A stretch of 64,000 bases of DNA from Symbiodinium natans (GCA_905221605.1 CAJNDS010002173.1:62001-126000), one strand, 5' to 3'; positions 53,180-63,940 are shown, counted from the first letter of the stretch. Notes: generated by a model from the letters alone, not told the origin. A program made the numbers and translations.

Positions 53180-53466
53180 CTGAATCCCACCTTTCAATCT
53201 CCCCAATCACCAGGTGTGGGAGCTTACCATAACGAGGGGCCCTTGATGTAGACTCCCATCCCAAAATCATCGTGATCCCCTCAAACACGGGCCCCAATAA
53301 GGGGTGCCTCTATTTCGGAAACCGACAGCAGGGCTACTTCTGGCCCAGGGCCATCCTGCAAAAGAGCAGCTTCGCAAGGAATGCTTTATGATATAGGGCT
53401 TGCAGGTATTGGGGAAAGTATCAGAAAATCTACCCCTTTAGGCTTCTACGACTTAAATAGCCTTAC

Positions 53467-53557
53467 CTCGAGCTGTCCCGCCTCCATGCAGATAGTCGCC
53501 CCAAACCACAACTTGCCCATCACTTCGCAGTGCTGCAAAGGCCTTGTCATTCGCCTC
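53467..53557 (-). CDS. RCC1-like blade g with donor
   Basis: Reads EANDKAFAALRSDGQVVVWG, then DYLHGGGTAR, followed by a consensus donor GTAAGG at 53466-53461. This blade has an intact core and an intact 5' splice site, which argues that at least some of the series is still spliced coding sequence. Confidence 0.7.
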
Positions 53558-53623
53558 TGCTACGGGGAGATCTCTGAGCTTCTTGGGTGCTTCGGCCACA
53601 CGGAGTGGCTTTCATTCGTCACT

Positions 53624-53722
53624 ACATGGTCCCTTAGCATGGGCCCTTTTAAGGGTACAGTACTAAGGGCTCATACATCAGAACCCTTTAAGGGAGGTAA
53701 GGGACCATATTAAGGGCCCATG
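53624..53722. repeat. interleaved inverted repeats (A-B-A'-B')
   Basis: 'catggtccctta' (53624-53635) pairs with 'taagggaccat' (53698-53708) and 'catgggccctttta' (53639-53652) pairs with 'attaagggcccatg' (53709-53722). The order is interleaved, with further 'aagggtac/gtactaaggg' and 'ccctttaaggg' palindromes between. Related to the other AAGGG/GGTACC hairpins. Confidence 0.6.
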
Positions 53723-53942
53723 AAACTACCCTAAGATTCATGTTGTCGGCCCCTAACATCGGCTAGGAGGAGTCCGGTTTGGACGGACTCAGGCAGCCCC
53801 TTCTCTGGCATGTGTTGGTGAACGTCCAGCGGGCTCTTGAAACTATCAACCCTCCATCCCGTGACCCCTGAAGCACTGGGACCGTAGCCCACAGGAGAAT
53901 GGTGCTGCGAGCCTGGAGGCACTGCACGCTGTGCAGCTCACG

Positions 53943-53985
53943 TTGCTGTTGGCTGCTGTCTCCGCCACTCCTTGCGATGTCTGGA
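53943..53985 (-). pseudogene. RCC1-like blade fragment h
   Basis: Reads ARSGGDSSQQQ, matching the GGDSSxVQ turn of a blade. Short; identified by context with its neighbours. Confidence 0.45.
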
Positions 53986-54142
53986 AGGGTCAACTCCCAG
54001 ACTTTTCCAGCATCTTCCGATTTCAAGACTTCCACACCACCCCCACGCTCCTCCAAGCCCATCATAAAAATGCGCCAACCCCATCCATGGTATCAGATGT
54101 TCGGGATAGCCCCGGAGACTCCATTCAAGGGCACACTCCTTA

Positions 54143-54172
54143 TGCATATATATATATATATATGTATATACA
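54143..54172. repeat. (TA)n microsatellite
   Basis: AT repeat ending 'gtatatacacc', about 130 bases downstream, in the minus sense, of RCC1-like blade i. Confidence 0.95.
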
Positions 54173-54303
54173 CCTTATTAATTATAGTCCGCCCCTTCAG
54201 CTTTACATTAACCTTTTTTATCCACTATATGCCGAAGTCGACCCGAAATAGCCCCAAAATAACTCAAAAGGTATTGGAGTCCCGAACTTCTCCAAGAAGG
54301 ACC

Positions 54304-54394
54304 AGGCGGCATTTCATCACCCCACGTGATCACGCGGCCGTTATCCAAGAGAGCGGCGAACGCCGCGGAAGTTGCCTGGATGTCCTTGACGTTC
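54304..54394 (-). CDS. RCC1-like blade i
   Basis: Reads NVKDIQATSAAFAALLDNGR, then VITWGDEMPPG, after an acceptor 'gcgaaacttag' at 54395-54396. The IQAT.AAFAALL.DGSV.TWGD order is intact. A C-rich 'ccccaaaccccgaaa' stretch lies just upstream of the acceptor. Confidence 0.7.
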
Positions 54395-54948
54395 CTAAGT
54401 TTCGCAGATTCGGACTCGACATTCCAGTTTCGGGGTTTGGGGGCATGAAACTGCCAACTTCATTCTGAATCCCACCAGGCGGGCTTTGCGGTTTCGGCTG
54501 CACCACCCCAAGTTCGCCTCAATAACCGCCCCGAAAGGGAGCACGGGAACAGTGCCCTTGATGGGGGTTGGGTGGAGGTGGGCGCTTTGGGCTTTGGCGT
54601 TTGCAGGCTTCTGGAGTGCAAACCTTTTTAGGCTACCGCTACCTTCTACCGCGGCAAAGTCTCGGAGATCAAGTTAGCGGCTTTAAGGTTAGGGGGTCGG
54701 GGCTTGGTAAGCAGCCTCCGCAGCCCTGCTTGCAATGACTCTTAGAATGTTTTGACCGAAGAACGAATCGTTGCAAAGAAGCATCTGCAACTCGGGCTGA
54801 ACGACTTCACTGTCACCTTGGCGATACAGTATCAATCGCTCCTTTCAGTCTCAAATGAAGCTGATCTGTCCTTCTCCATCCTAGGACCCCATTTAATCAA
54901 GAGCCTCAATGAGACCTTTCGTCACACAGGCCCTCAAGAATCATTTCG

Positions 54949-55001
54949 TCCATCGCACCTCCGTGTCCACGCGAGCCCCATGTGACGACCTGAGCAACAT
55001 G
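54949..55001 (-). pseudogene. RCC1-like blade fragment j
   Basis: Reads [24 protein letters not shown]...GG with the SSAVQ part altered. Confidence 0.6.
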
Positions 55002-55051
55002 GGCCGTACAGGGCTTTCTTCTATAGCCTTTGGGGTTTATCCGCTTTAAGA

Positions 55052-55170
55052 ACGTATATGTATATGTATATATATATGCGTATATATATATATATATATA
55101 CATATGTATATGTATATGCATATGTATATGCATATGTATATGTACATATATATATATATATATATGTATT
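55052..55170. repeat. (TA)n/(TATATG)n microsatellite
   Basis: About 120 bases of AT-rich repeats with periodic 'catatgtatatg'. Directly between RCC1-like fragments j and k. Confidence 0.95.
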
Positions 55171-55216
55171 CTATGATGGCACAAAAGACTTCACGGCTAA
55201 ACCTCCGGAGACAAGG

Positions 55217-55270
55217 CTCGGTGCCATCCCGGCGAAGCCCGGCGAAGGCGCAGGAGGTTGCTTGGATGGC
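55217..55270 (-). pseudogene. RCC1-like blade fragment k
   Basis: Reads [17 protein letters not shown], then loses the pattern (EPCLRR instead of VVTWGD). An acceptor AG lies just before it, and a telomere-like C-rich tract lies upstream in the minus sense (55312-55345). Confidence 0.6.
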
Positions 55271-55311
55271 CTTGTGTCTACGAAACATGTTTTTTCTGTT
55301 TTTCTTGGGGT

Positions 55312-55345
55312 TGAGGCTTTAGGGTTTAGGGTTTCGGGTTTAGCT
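55312..55345. repeat. telomere-like repeat (G-rich on plus)
   Basis: 'ggctttagggtttagggttt' then 'cgggtttag'. Confidence 0.8.
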
Positions 55346-55590
55346 TTTGGGGTTCCTCATTTGATGGTCATATTCAAGGGGTATGTTGGGGGGGTGGGGA
55401 GGGCGGCTATTTTGGGAGATGCACAATCGGAGCAACTTGTGGGAGGGAACATGTCGCACCATCTTGCACCTCTTGCAGTATTGGACTGGAAAAGACAGGG
55501 AAGACCCTGGCGTGATCGGGAAGCCACCCGTCATCATGCGGACTGTTTCGGACTGTGTGAGTGCATGCCGGTGACAGTCACACTCTCTGT

Positions 55591-55593
<3 letters not shown>

Positions 55594-55620
<27 letters not shown>
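55594..55620. repeat. (GT)n microsatellite
   Basis: GT dinucleotide array followed by 'gggtgggtg'. Confidence 0.95.
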
Positions 55621-55632
<12 letters not shown>

Positions 55633-55714
55633 TTTGTTTTTCAATTGTTGGTCGAAACCCGTAGCCCTACAAGCCTCAGGAGTGAAGCAGGGGAGATGAC
55701 CCAGGCCAGCTAAC

Positions 55715-55781
55715 CTCAAATACAAACCCCTCTTCCCAAACTGGGGACGAGCACAGACGTCAACGTCTGCCAACCTCTGAC
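55715..55781 (-). CDS. candidate internal exon, unknown protein
   Basis: Acceptor 'gtcctttcag' at 55782-55783 and donor GTTAGC at 55714-55709 bracket 67 bases reading QRLADVDVCARPQFGKRGLY, then L. Short, but both splice signals are good. Confidence 0.45.
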
Positions 55782-57282
55782 CTGAAAGGACCTGTAGGCG
55801 CACTTCGCTACACGACCTGCTCTCTCAACTCAAACGAACATCGGAGACCGGCCTTCACGTTTCTGAGCTGCTCGCAGTCCCAAGGTTGACTTCCTTGTAT
55901 TGAAGGCAGTGCAGGGTGTCGGTGCCGGATTCAGGGTGTTCCAGGAACGGGACCCCCCTTTTGTGTGTGAGTCTTCTCCAAAACAAAACGACGCAAGTAT
56001 GCTTGTGCAGCCCCTCTTGGGGTCTGTCTGCTGGAGAGGGATTGAGAGTGGGTGCTTACACCCAAATGCTTGGAAGAGTTGACTCCCTTCTTGCGAAGGC
56101 GCTCCTGGGAATCCTTGGGTTTGATGAGGAGGACAAGAGGGCAGGGCAATCTCATAAGATGAAGATGGAATTAGATGGTCCTTGAGGTTTAGAGAGAAAG
56201 GGCCCATCACTTGGACAAAGAGCCCAGGCAGTTCGACCCGCCTCCCCTCCTCTTCCCCTGAGCAAACTCTCTGGAAGAAGCAAGTCCTCATCAACTTGGC
56301 CGCAGTGCGCCGCCCCGAACTGTCTCATACATCGCCCTGACCAGTGTCCAAACCCTCGAGTCGAGAAGTCCTCTAACAGCCAATCCTCGCGAAAGCCAAG
56401 CGGCCATGACCCCAGGCTACCACGGAGCCTTCAGTTTGAGGCCCAATGAGTTGTCGGGCTCTGTAGGAATTTCGGGGGAAGCTACTCAAGGGAATTCTCG
56501 AAAACTGGTCGTCCTACTCAGCTTGGACGCCTCGAAGATCTCGCTTTCTTGCTTCTGGATAAGCCTGGAAAAAGAAACTTCTTCTGCCAATGAGAGCCAA
56601 TGGCGCGGAACAACATTGCAATCAAGAGAATGCCTCGGATGCAGCCCTGGTGCCGTCGCGTCTCAGAGCAGCGAAGGCGGACTGCGTGGACTGGAGAGCC
56701 TGAACTTGCCGCCATCTACAGAGTGAGGTGATTCTGCACACACAATGAACATGCAGCTCATGTGCAGTTATTGTACCCTGAAGACATCGAGCTCGCGTTC
56801 AACCCTCGAAAGACAGGGCGATAGAAAAACAGCCCGTGCATGCTGTTGCCTTTACGCTTTAAGCGTTTACGTCTTTCAGGCATAGCTAAAGTACAGTTCC
56901 TCTCTTTGCAGACCTAGACGGACGCATCAAACTTCTATCTCCCAAACAGCTCAGAATTTGAAACCCCTCAAACTCCTAGCACAGCTTCAACTCGCGAGCC
57001 AGCCCAAACCCCGAACAGCTCGCATGGCCTCAACTTCCCTGAGTTCTTCCTTCAAGTGGGAGCAGTCGCCACCGCTCCTCTGAAGAAGTGAGGGTGGAAA
57101 TCGGGCACATAATCATCACTTGAGGGCGCAAAAATGAGGAGTGCATGTCTGCTTCGGGGTTTCTGCAATAAGGACTATTGTATTTTGGGGACATGAGGAG
57201 CCCAATTTGTAAACTCCGTTAGGATCTTGAAGAGTTTTAGGGTAGGTATGGCACCAGCGTTTGGGATTCAGGGCCTGCTAGG
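55782..57282. other. no firmly supported gene
   Basis: A minus-strand reading near 56470-56570 (LSLAEEVSFSRLIQKQESEI, then FEASKLS, meeting GTAGGA) may be an exon. The rest shows open frames on both strands without splice support. Confidence 0.35.
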
Positions 57283-57369
57283 GCGAGCGCGACAATCCTT
57301 GCGTCCCCCCAGGCAAATACCGTGCCATCGGCGCGGAGCAGCGCGAATGCCTGGGCTCTCGTGATGCTG
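57283..57369 (-). CDS. RCC1-like blade l
   Basis: Reads ITRAQAFALLRADGTVFAWG, then DARI: AFA.LR.DG.V.AWGD is intact. Among the rightmost fragments of the series. Confidence 0.7.
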
Positions 57370-57613
57370 AAAGTACACGTCGCATGCAACCTCAAGCTCA
57401 GTTTTCGCTTCGTGGGGCCGTTAGAGTTTGATTAGGCTTCAGCACATATCATGTATCTGAAGCCTGGCGGAGGACTCTCTGGAAACTGGGCCCAATCAAC
57501 GAATCAGCGCCTTGCAGCCAGCTTTGGGGTATCCAAGCTACTACTTCTCGAAGCCACCGGACCCCAAACCCTAAACCTGCATGAGACTTGAACAAAACCC
57601 TACGTAGCACTCA

Positions 57614-57656
57614 CGCCCAGATGCACAGTCCGTCCGCGCGATGACGCTGCGCCGGA
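57614..57656 (-). pseudogene. RCC1-like blade fragment m, decayed
   Basis: Reads QRHRADGLCIWA, matching ALRADG.V.AWG with changes and then a stop. Confidence 0.45.
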
Positions 57657-57882
57657 CCTAGCACTGAATGGCGGGGGGGGGGGGTTATTACATCAAGGCA
57701 GTTCAGGAACCATCAAAAGATTCTGCTCATGTGCTAGGCCCCCGTTACGGAGCTGAACGGGTGAAAGTCCATGGACGTCGGGCTGATGATCTTAAAGCAC
57801 CATGCAGCCAAGTCAACCAGGGTGCTACAGCCCAAATGGAGCTGGAGTCCTGCAGCGCCCGGATCGAGGCATATCGCACAAA

Positions 57883-58095
57883 CTATAACAGGTATCCGAA
57901 CCTGAGTAACAGAAACTCTCTGAATTGAGGGGGTATTCGAGCCGCTAAGTAGTCTTCATCTACCAGGTTGCCGGAATATTCTAGGCTCGGGGCACGAAGG
58001 CTTGTGGCCCGAACCACTGCACCGTCACGAGACCCCAACCACCAAACAGCCCTGGGCAGCGGAGGTACGGGCAAGGTGCAATGTTGATGGTGCAA
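57883..58095 (-). CDS. candidate exon, unknown protein
   Basis: Minus-strand reading LGSRDGAVVRATSLRAPSLE, then VDEDYLAARIPPQFREFLLL, RFGYLL and a stop. The SRDGAVV piece weakly recalls an RCC1-like blade, but no TWG follows. No acceptor chosen. Confidence 0.3.
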   Translation of the reverse strand: MHHQHCTLPVPPLPRAVWWLGSRDGAVVRATSLRAPSLEYSGNLVDEDYLAARIPPQFREFLLLRFGYLL

Positions 58096-59845
58096 ACTGT
58101 GACTTAGGGTCAGGGTGGTCAGGGCTCTGGGGCCTTAGGTACATGAACCCCAAAAACCAAGGGTTTCGCTGCGAGGCACACCAAGATCTTCCACGCTTGG
58201 GCACTGCGTAGAAGAGCTTAACAGAGCTTCCACCTGCCCCTTTTTCCCGAAGTCCGGGCAAAAGGTGTCCTTCAAGCCCGCCTCCTCGAGCGTCCTTGGA
58301 ACGAGAAGTTGGCCGTGGGGGGAGGGGCGGGGGCGGGAGGGGGAGCAGGGGGCCGGGTTTTTGCTGCCACATGAAGCGGTAGTCTGGCCGACTGGCTACC
58401 TCCTCCCAGAACACTGAAAGCTACATCCTGAAGAAAACCTTCTCATACAACAAGCGCGGCATGGACGAAGTGCTCCGGATTGGAGCAGGAACACAAACAC
58501 CTTGAGCTGCACAAACACATGCTCTAATTCTGCAGCAGACACAGCAAGCTCCAGCGGCTGGCCCCCCGCGTCTTAAACGCATGCTGCGAAGTGCTGCGAA
58601 GAGTCTTCTCCGGCGGCAGCTTTGCTGATGCGCTGACAAGGCCCTGGAGGCCTTGAGCACGGCTAGCCGGAGCACGTATCTTCTTGAAAGCGATCATTGT
58701 CAGAGAGTAACAAGAACAATCAATCAAATATTATTTGGTATAAAGTTTCAATTGTTACGCTCTGTCCACAGGGTCTTGGGCTTTTTGCTGACCCCACCTA
58801 AACTCTGGTCATCATGTTGGCCGAGTTCTAGAGGAGTCTCGTAGCCCTCTGAGCCATCGATATACAAGTTCACCACCAGACCCTCAGCAAAGCTCTGCAC
58901 CGCATCACATCAGCCATTTTAAAAGGGGGGACCATGTCGACGACAATTGCGGTACGTGTTGCAAGTCTTCTTTCTGAGCTGAAAGACTAGGAGTTGCAGC
59001 ATCCAGCCATCTTGAGTCGAGCACCAACTCGTAGCTCCGTATCTAGAAGATCTAGTAGCCCTGCTTAGCTGATAGGCACGCTAGACCACGACATCAACAG
59101 CAACTTCTGCACCGACCTAAAGGCGCCAGACCCCCTACACCATGGGCATCCCAAGCCGAGAAGATACAGGGGAATATCCTCTACCCCCAAAAGTTAGGGG
59201 CCGAACAGAAGGGACCTCCCAAAAAGGCGTACACGCAGCCAACCTTGGGCGAACCTTGTAAGCCCAAAACCTCGGTCGGTTAACGGACAAGTCAGGCCCC
59301 TCAAGAAGAAAGGTCCTGCTCGCCCTGTCTTAAGCAGGTCAGTCGGCGTGACACCGAACCAGGCTTGACGAGTGTTTGGCAGACATGCGAGGCCGCTGTA
59401 CAAACTGCCAGAGGCATGCTGCTCACATCTCAAACAAGCAAACTTTTGTAAAGGTGGTGAGGCCCTGCCGGGAAGCAGAAAGTCCGACCAGCACGGGTTC
59501 CTCACTCTCGTGAAAGCGGGTGCCATGAACAAGCCTGAAGAGCTCGCAGGCAACCCAGAACGAACCATGCCACGAAAACCATGTTTCAGGGCAAAACTAT
59601 ACTTGAAGTGACATGCAACGCCAAAAGTGTACAAGTGCATTGCCACGAAAGTCGCGAACCGAAGCTCAGAGACAAGAGCATCGTCACTGAATGAAAAGGC
59701 AGCATCAAAGGGCTGCGCTCAAAACTGGTAAGGAAAGTGGGTTCGGGAAGCCAACTCAAAAGTGCAGGTGCAGAAGCTCAGCTGTGCTCGCCAGCAGCGC
59801 AGCCGAAGGCCAGCAGCACAGCAGCCAGCGCCCAGCTGCAGCTGC
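58096..59845. other. no firmly supported gene; region left of the retroelement
   Basis: Minus-strand readings near 58350-58410 (WEEVASRPDYRFMWQQK) and 58530-58660 (SASAKLPPEKTLRSTSQHAF) may be exons. 59700-59845 is the 3' flank of the retroelement and has no poly-A (poly-T on plus) tail that I can see. Confidence 0.35.
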
Positions 59846-62800
59846 TTAGTCCAGGGAGCCCTCAGGCTCAGTTGCAGGCACAGGCTGCCTCTCCACAGCA
59901 GCAGCCAGAAGCAGCCCAGCAGCCGCAGCAGCCTGGATCGCCTGCGTTTCCCAAGCAGTGGCCTCTTCAAAGGCCTGGTGCCAAAGTGCCCGTCTGGAGT
60001 GGGCAGCTCTGTTCTCACGTGCACAGTTGGCCGCAGCATCGGCCTTGTCGTTGAGGTCCCGGCACAACTCAGCACTGATTCCATCAGGTGGCCTCCAGTG
60101 CCTCTTTCTGCCATGCGCAGGCACCCAAGTGAGGCTGACAGCAATGCCCCGACTTTGCAAGTTCCGCAGATTGGTCGCAATCTCCTCGAAGATGCAAGGA
60201 AGAGCAGACATGCCCGGCCGAGCCACTCCTTGCAGTGCAGCTTGGCAGTCGCAAAGCACATGAACACGTCCTCGTCGATCTCCAGGCAGTCGTTGTAGAG
60301 CACGTGTGATGTAGAGCAGTGCCAGGGCCTCGTTTCTGAACGCAGATTGGTCCTCCGAAGCATCACCCGTACCGAAAGAGGCCTCGGCGGTAACGATGGC
60401 GAAGGCTCCAACTCCCTCCTTGGCGCTGCCGTCGCTTGCGAGGAACAGCTCCGCGTCGTCCTTGAGGAAGGCCTCGAGGTGGTCAGCGACGTCCTGCTCG
60501 AATCCCTCCAAGTCCACAGCTGGCGGCGCCGGCGGGTACGCCTCGATCTGGGCAGCGAAAAGCCGCTCCTGAGCGCGTTCACGGGGCAAAGGCACCTCAT
60601 GTCTGCAGACCGCAGTTTTCTCGCACGCCCACGCGAGGTGGGCCCGGCTGGGCCATAAGCCCCCGCACAGGCACTGAACTGGCACGTCCCGAGGACGGCG
60701 AAGTTTCGCAGCAGTGTGCCACGCACTACCTCCAGTTGCCATGGCCGCGCGCCGCAGCTCCACAGGGCCTTGTCGACCAAGAAGACGGTGTCCAGCAAGG
60801 GCGTGGTGTTGACCGTGAGGGGGACCAGGTAGTGCGAGACCGCGCGCACACTCGGGTTCGGCGCGATGAAGCGACCGCTTAACTCGCCCGCATCGGTGCA
60901 CGCCTCGCCGTTGGTGCTCCTCCTTAAGCCAGTGCTTGAGGACGCCGAGGTTGTCGTAGCCAAAGAAGAAGCGCCGTGTGTCCCCTCGGGGATCGGTGCG
61001 GTGCAGCACCTTGCCGTTGGCCGAGGCACTCCATCCCATCCGGTCCAAAACAGCCAGAGCAGCTGGCGCCACGCGAATCCACGGTACAAAGGTGTCCTGC
61101 AAGCTGACGGTGTCGAGCCATGCAGGAGGGCGGGTTTGAAACCTCCAGGCCATCTTCAGCGCGGCCCAGTCGCCGTACCACTCCACTGAAAACTGCCAGC
61201 CAAAGACCGCGTAGACGAGCACCTGGGGCGTCTCCTCGGTGATGCAGTCCTTAAGAGTCGCAGTGATCTCTGCCTGAAGCTGTTGTGTTTCACGCTCGCT
61301 AGGCCTAGCCACCCCAGCCGCCCAAAACAAAGCTGAGTGAATCAGGCTGGTGAGGATACGGCGTCGGTACTCCATCCGAGGTCGCAGAAGTCGTAGGTAT
61401 CGAAGTCGCAGCAAAAGAGTCTGCAACGACAGCTTTAACAACGAGGTGGCCCCGTCGCTGAGCTTCAGCTCGATGCCAAGAAGCTCCAGAGAGCTTTCTC
61501 TGGAGTAACCCCGTTCAGCAATGAGCTCGTTCAGAGAAGAGTCAGAGTCGAGCACCACGATTGCACACTTCGTGGGCTTGCAGACAAACTTGAAGGCCTC
61601 GTCAAAGCGGTCGCTCCTTTGCAAGGCAGCCCGGAGAGCTGTAGCTGGGCAAGCAGCATGAGGCAGAGGCCAAAGAGCCCTGTCGTCGACGAAGATCATC
61701 AAGTCCACGTCTGAGCACCTGCAGTACTCGGCCCATGTGGCCCCCACCGCCAATGCGATGACCGGAGACAACGGGCACCCCTGCAAGAAACCGGCGGTGG
61801 TAGTGCGCCAGCGAGCGTCAAAGCAGCCCCCAGCCTTGAAGAGGCGTTGGGGCTCAGTGTAGAAGGACCGCAGGAGCCCCGCCAGCCACTGAGGAGCCCC
61901 AAGTCGTGCCAGGACCAGCTCCACCGCCTCGATGTTCAAGCTGTCGAAGTAGGCAGACAAATCCTGCTTCACGTAGCGGCGGCATCCCATGTGCCAAGCT
62001 TGCAGGATTCGTGCATGGCCGTCCTGAACTCCCCGCTGAGGGGCCGCTCCAAGTGCCAGGTGGTTGAGCCAAGTGTCGACCCAACCCCGAAGTTGCGCAT
62101 TCGCCCCGGCCCTCCAGATCACAGAGCATAAGGCGATTGGCCGAGTGGCCTCGTCACGCTTGGGAAGCAGCGCAACGACTGCTCTGCGCCAAGCCACAGG
62201 AACGTAGGAGCAGGCAACAACCCGGCACCACAAGCGCGCCACAGCAGCCCACCACGCCTTTGGGAGGGCGAGGAGCTGCTCAGGCGTCCATTGGTCTGCT
62301 CCAGGGCTCTTCCCCTTCATCTTCTTTGTAGCTCTGATGAGGTCCTCAGGGCTGAGGTCGAACTTCAGGTCTGAGAGGGGAAACTGCTGCAAGGAGGCCA
62401 GTATGCCGCGCACAGCACTGGCGTCATTCGAAGTGCTAGATGAGGTCCACTTTTTGTGCCACAACTCTGCGTGTTCAGCCACCATGGAAGCAGGATGCAC
62501 GCAGGTGGGGATCGCATCAGGGCTCACAGTGGGCCCCTGGAGCTTCAACGCCTCCTCAGCCTTGCGCTTGACCCAGGTGTGGGCCTTGGCCCACTGCTGT
62601 TGCGTGTCCACGCGCCATCTTTCCAGCCTTGCGTTGCGCTCCTGCTCCGAGTAGACGTTGTAGAGCTCGGAGACGGCGTCGATGGAGGCGTCGATGTAGC
62701 AGAGGTCGATGTAGGGGAAGCCCGGGACCACGCGCCGCAGCTGACCACAACCTCGTCGAATAGCACGTTGAAGGTGTTCATCGTGAGGCTGTTGGCGAAG

Positions 62801-63940
62801 CTGAGACAGTCGCCCAAGGAGGCCACGAAGAAGTTGCGTTGCACGAGACTCGTGCCCATGCTCTCCGCATCGGTGCTCAGCTCGTCGAGGTCGCACAGGT
62901 TCCCAAAAGGAGCTACGTCTGCTTCTGTCCGCCCAGCCGAAGAAGTCGGCACCCAGAGAGCACTCGGCCACATCCGAGAGCTGCGTCCAGGCCTCGTCCA
63001 GCTGAGCCGCGTCGAGGTAGGTGGAGAACAGCTCTTCGTCCCAGACGGCGTCGAAGTTGAGTCCAATGGCCGCCTCATCTTGCAGTGAGAGCTCGTGGAA
63101 CTTCGGGAGCACGTAGTCAGAACGGCGGCACTCCACCTCGAGGTCATAGCCCACACAGAGGTGGTCCGAAAGGTCCGGACGCTCAAAGTGCTCCACCCTG
63201 CTGGCCAGAGTACTGCGGTCCGCGATGGCATAGTCGATGCGGCGGGTGCGTCGCTTTTCTCCGGTGTTCAGGTCCGCGCGGTAGGGGTTGGTGAAGGGGA
63301 GGGCCTCCTCGAAGTCAGCGTCCAGCACTTTCACCACTCCACTCGCAGTAGCTTCGACGATGTAGCCCTCGTCTGCAGTAGCGTTGAAGTCACCGAAGAT
63401 CACAAAGGAGCCACCAAAGGCCCGCGCAGCCTCCACCAATTCGCGCAGCATTTCAGAGGTGGCCTCCAGGTCGCCAGGGAAGCCGTAGGCCGCAATCACT
63501 AAGAGGTGATGCTTGCGGGAGCTGCTGCACAGCTCCACCAGCCCAGCTACATGGCGCGGCTGCGCCCTAGCCAAACCCAGATTGACCTGTCGAAGGGGCA
63601 CTTTCGAAACCAAAGCCACCCTATGTGAGCCCTTGTTCACATCGCCAGCGCTCAGGAGCGCACTGTAGCCCTCGTGCCGCCAAGCCTCCACAAAGCCGGG
63701 AGCAGAGAGATAGTTCACATCGATCTCCTGCAGAGAAATAAAAGAGGCTTGGGCCTCCCTGGCCAGCTCAGCGGCCAGAGGGGTTTTGGTGATGCCCGTC
63801 TTGTTGAGGTTCGCCGTCAGAAAGAAGGTGAAGGCTGCAAAGAGGGGCTTGTCGATGGCCCGCATGCACTGATGGCTGCGTCGGTGGCCTGGAGCAGCCG
63901 AGCCTTCTCGTCCGTGTACTTCTTCTGCGTCTGCAACCAC
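59846..63940 (-). mobile_element. non-LTR retrotransposon polyprotein (endonuclease - reverse transcriptase - RNase H), 5' part cut by the window edge
   Basis: A 1364-codon open frame encodes the copy machinery of a LINE-type element. An apurinic-type endonuclease comes first: LTANLNK, SLQEID, VIFGDFNATADE (about residues 180-192), RRIDYAI and LSDHLC (about 258-263), the family's metal and catalytic residues. A basic linker follows, then the reverse transcriptase: KGKSPGADQWTPEQL (about 543-557), VKQDLSAYFDSLN, GFLQGCPLSP and the catalytic FVDD (about 748-751, in place of YADD). RNase H ends the protein: LASDGSAKEG (about 1166), FRNEALAL, CDCQAAL and a late DKADAAA (about 1300), the D-E-D-D set. 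The first codon of the frame is GTG after a stop at 63950-63952; the first ATG is at 63865. Between about 60665 and 60910 the frame reads nonsense while another frame reads well (see findings), so a pair of compensating shifts is likely and the copy may be inactive. Confidence 0.9.

Noticed and set aside
59719-61089. 456-codon minus-strand frame overlapping the RNase H region
   Set aside because: Only its middle part (about 60670-60910) is protein-like, which is explained by the frameshifts in the retroelement. The rest is an Arg/Ser/Leu-rich shadow of the main frame.
62456-63231. 210- and 228-codon frames on both strands within the endonuclease region
   Set aside because: Shadows of the GC-rich retroelement coding sequence. 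The endonuclease motifs are in the main frame only. A neighbouring frame at about 62760-62950 reads smoothly, but the main frame fits the linker of this element type better.
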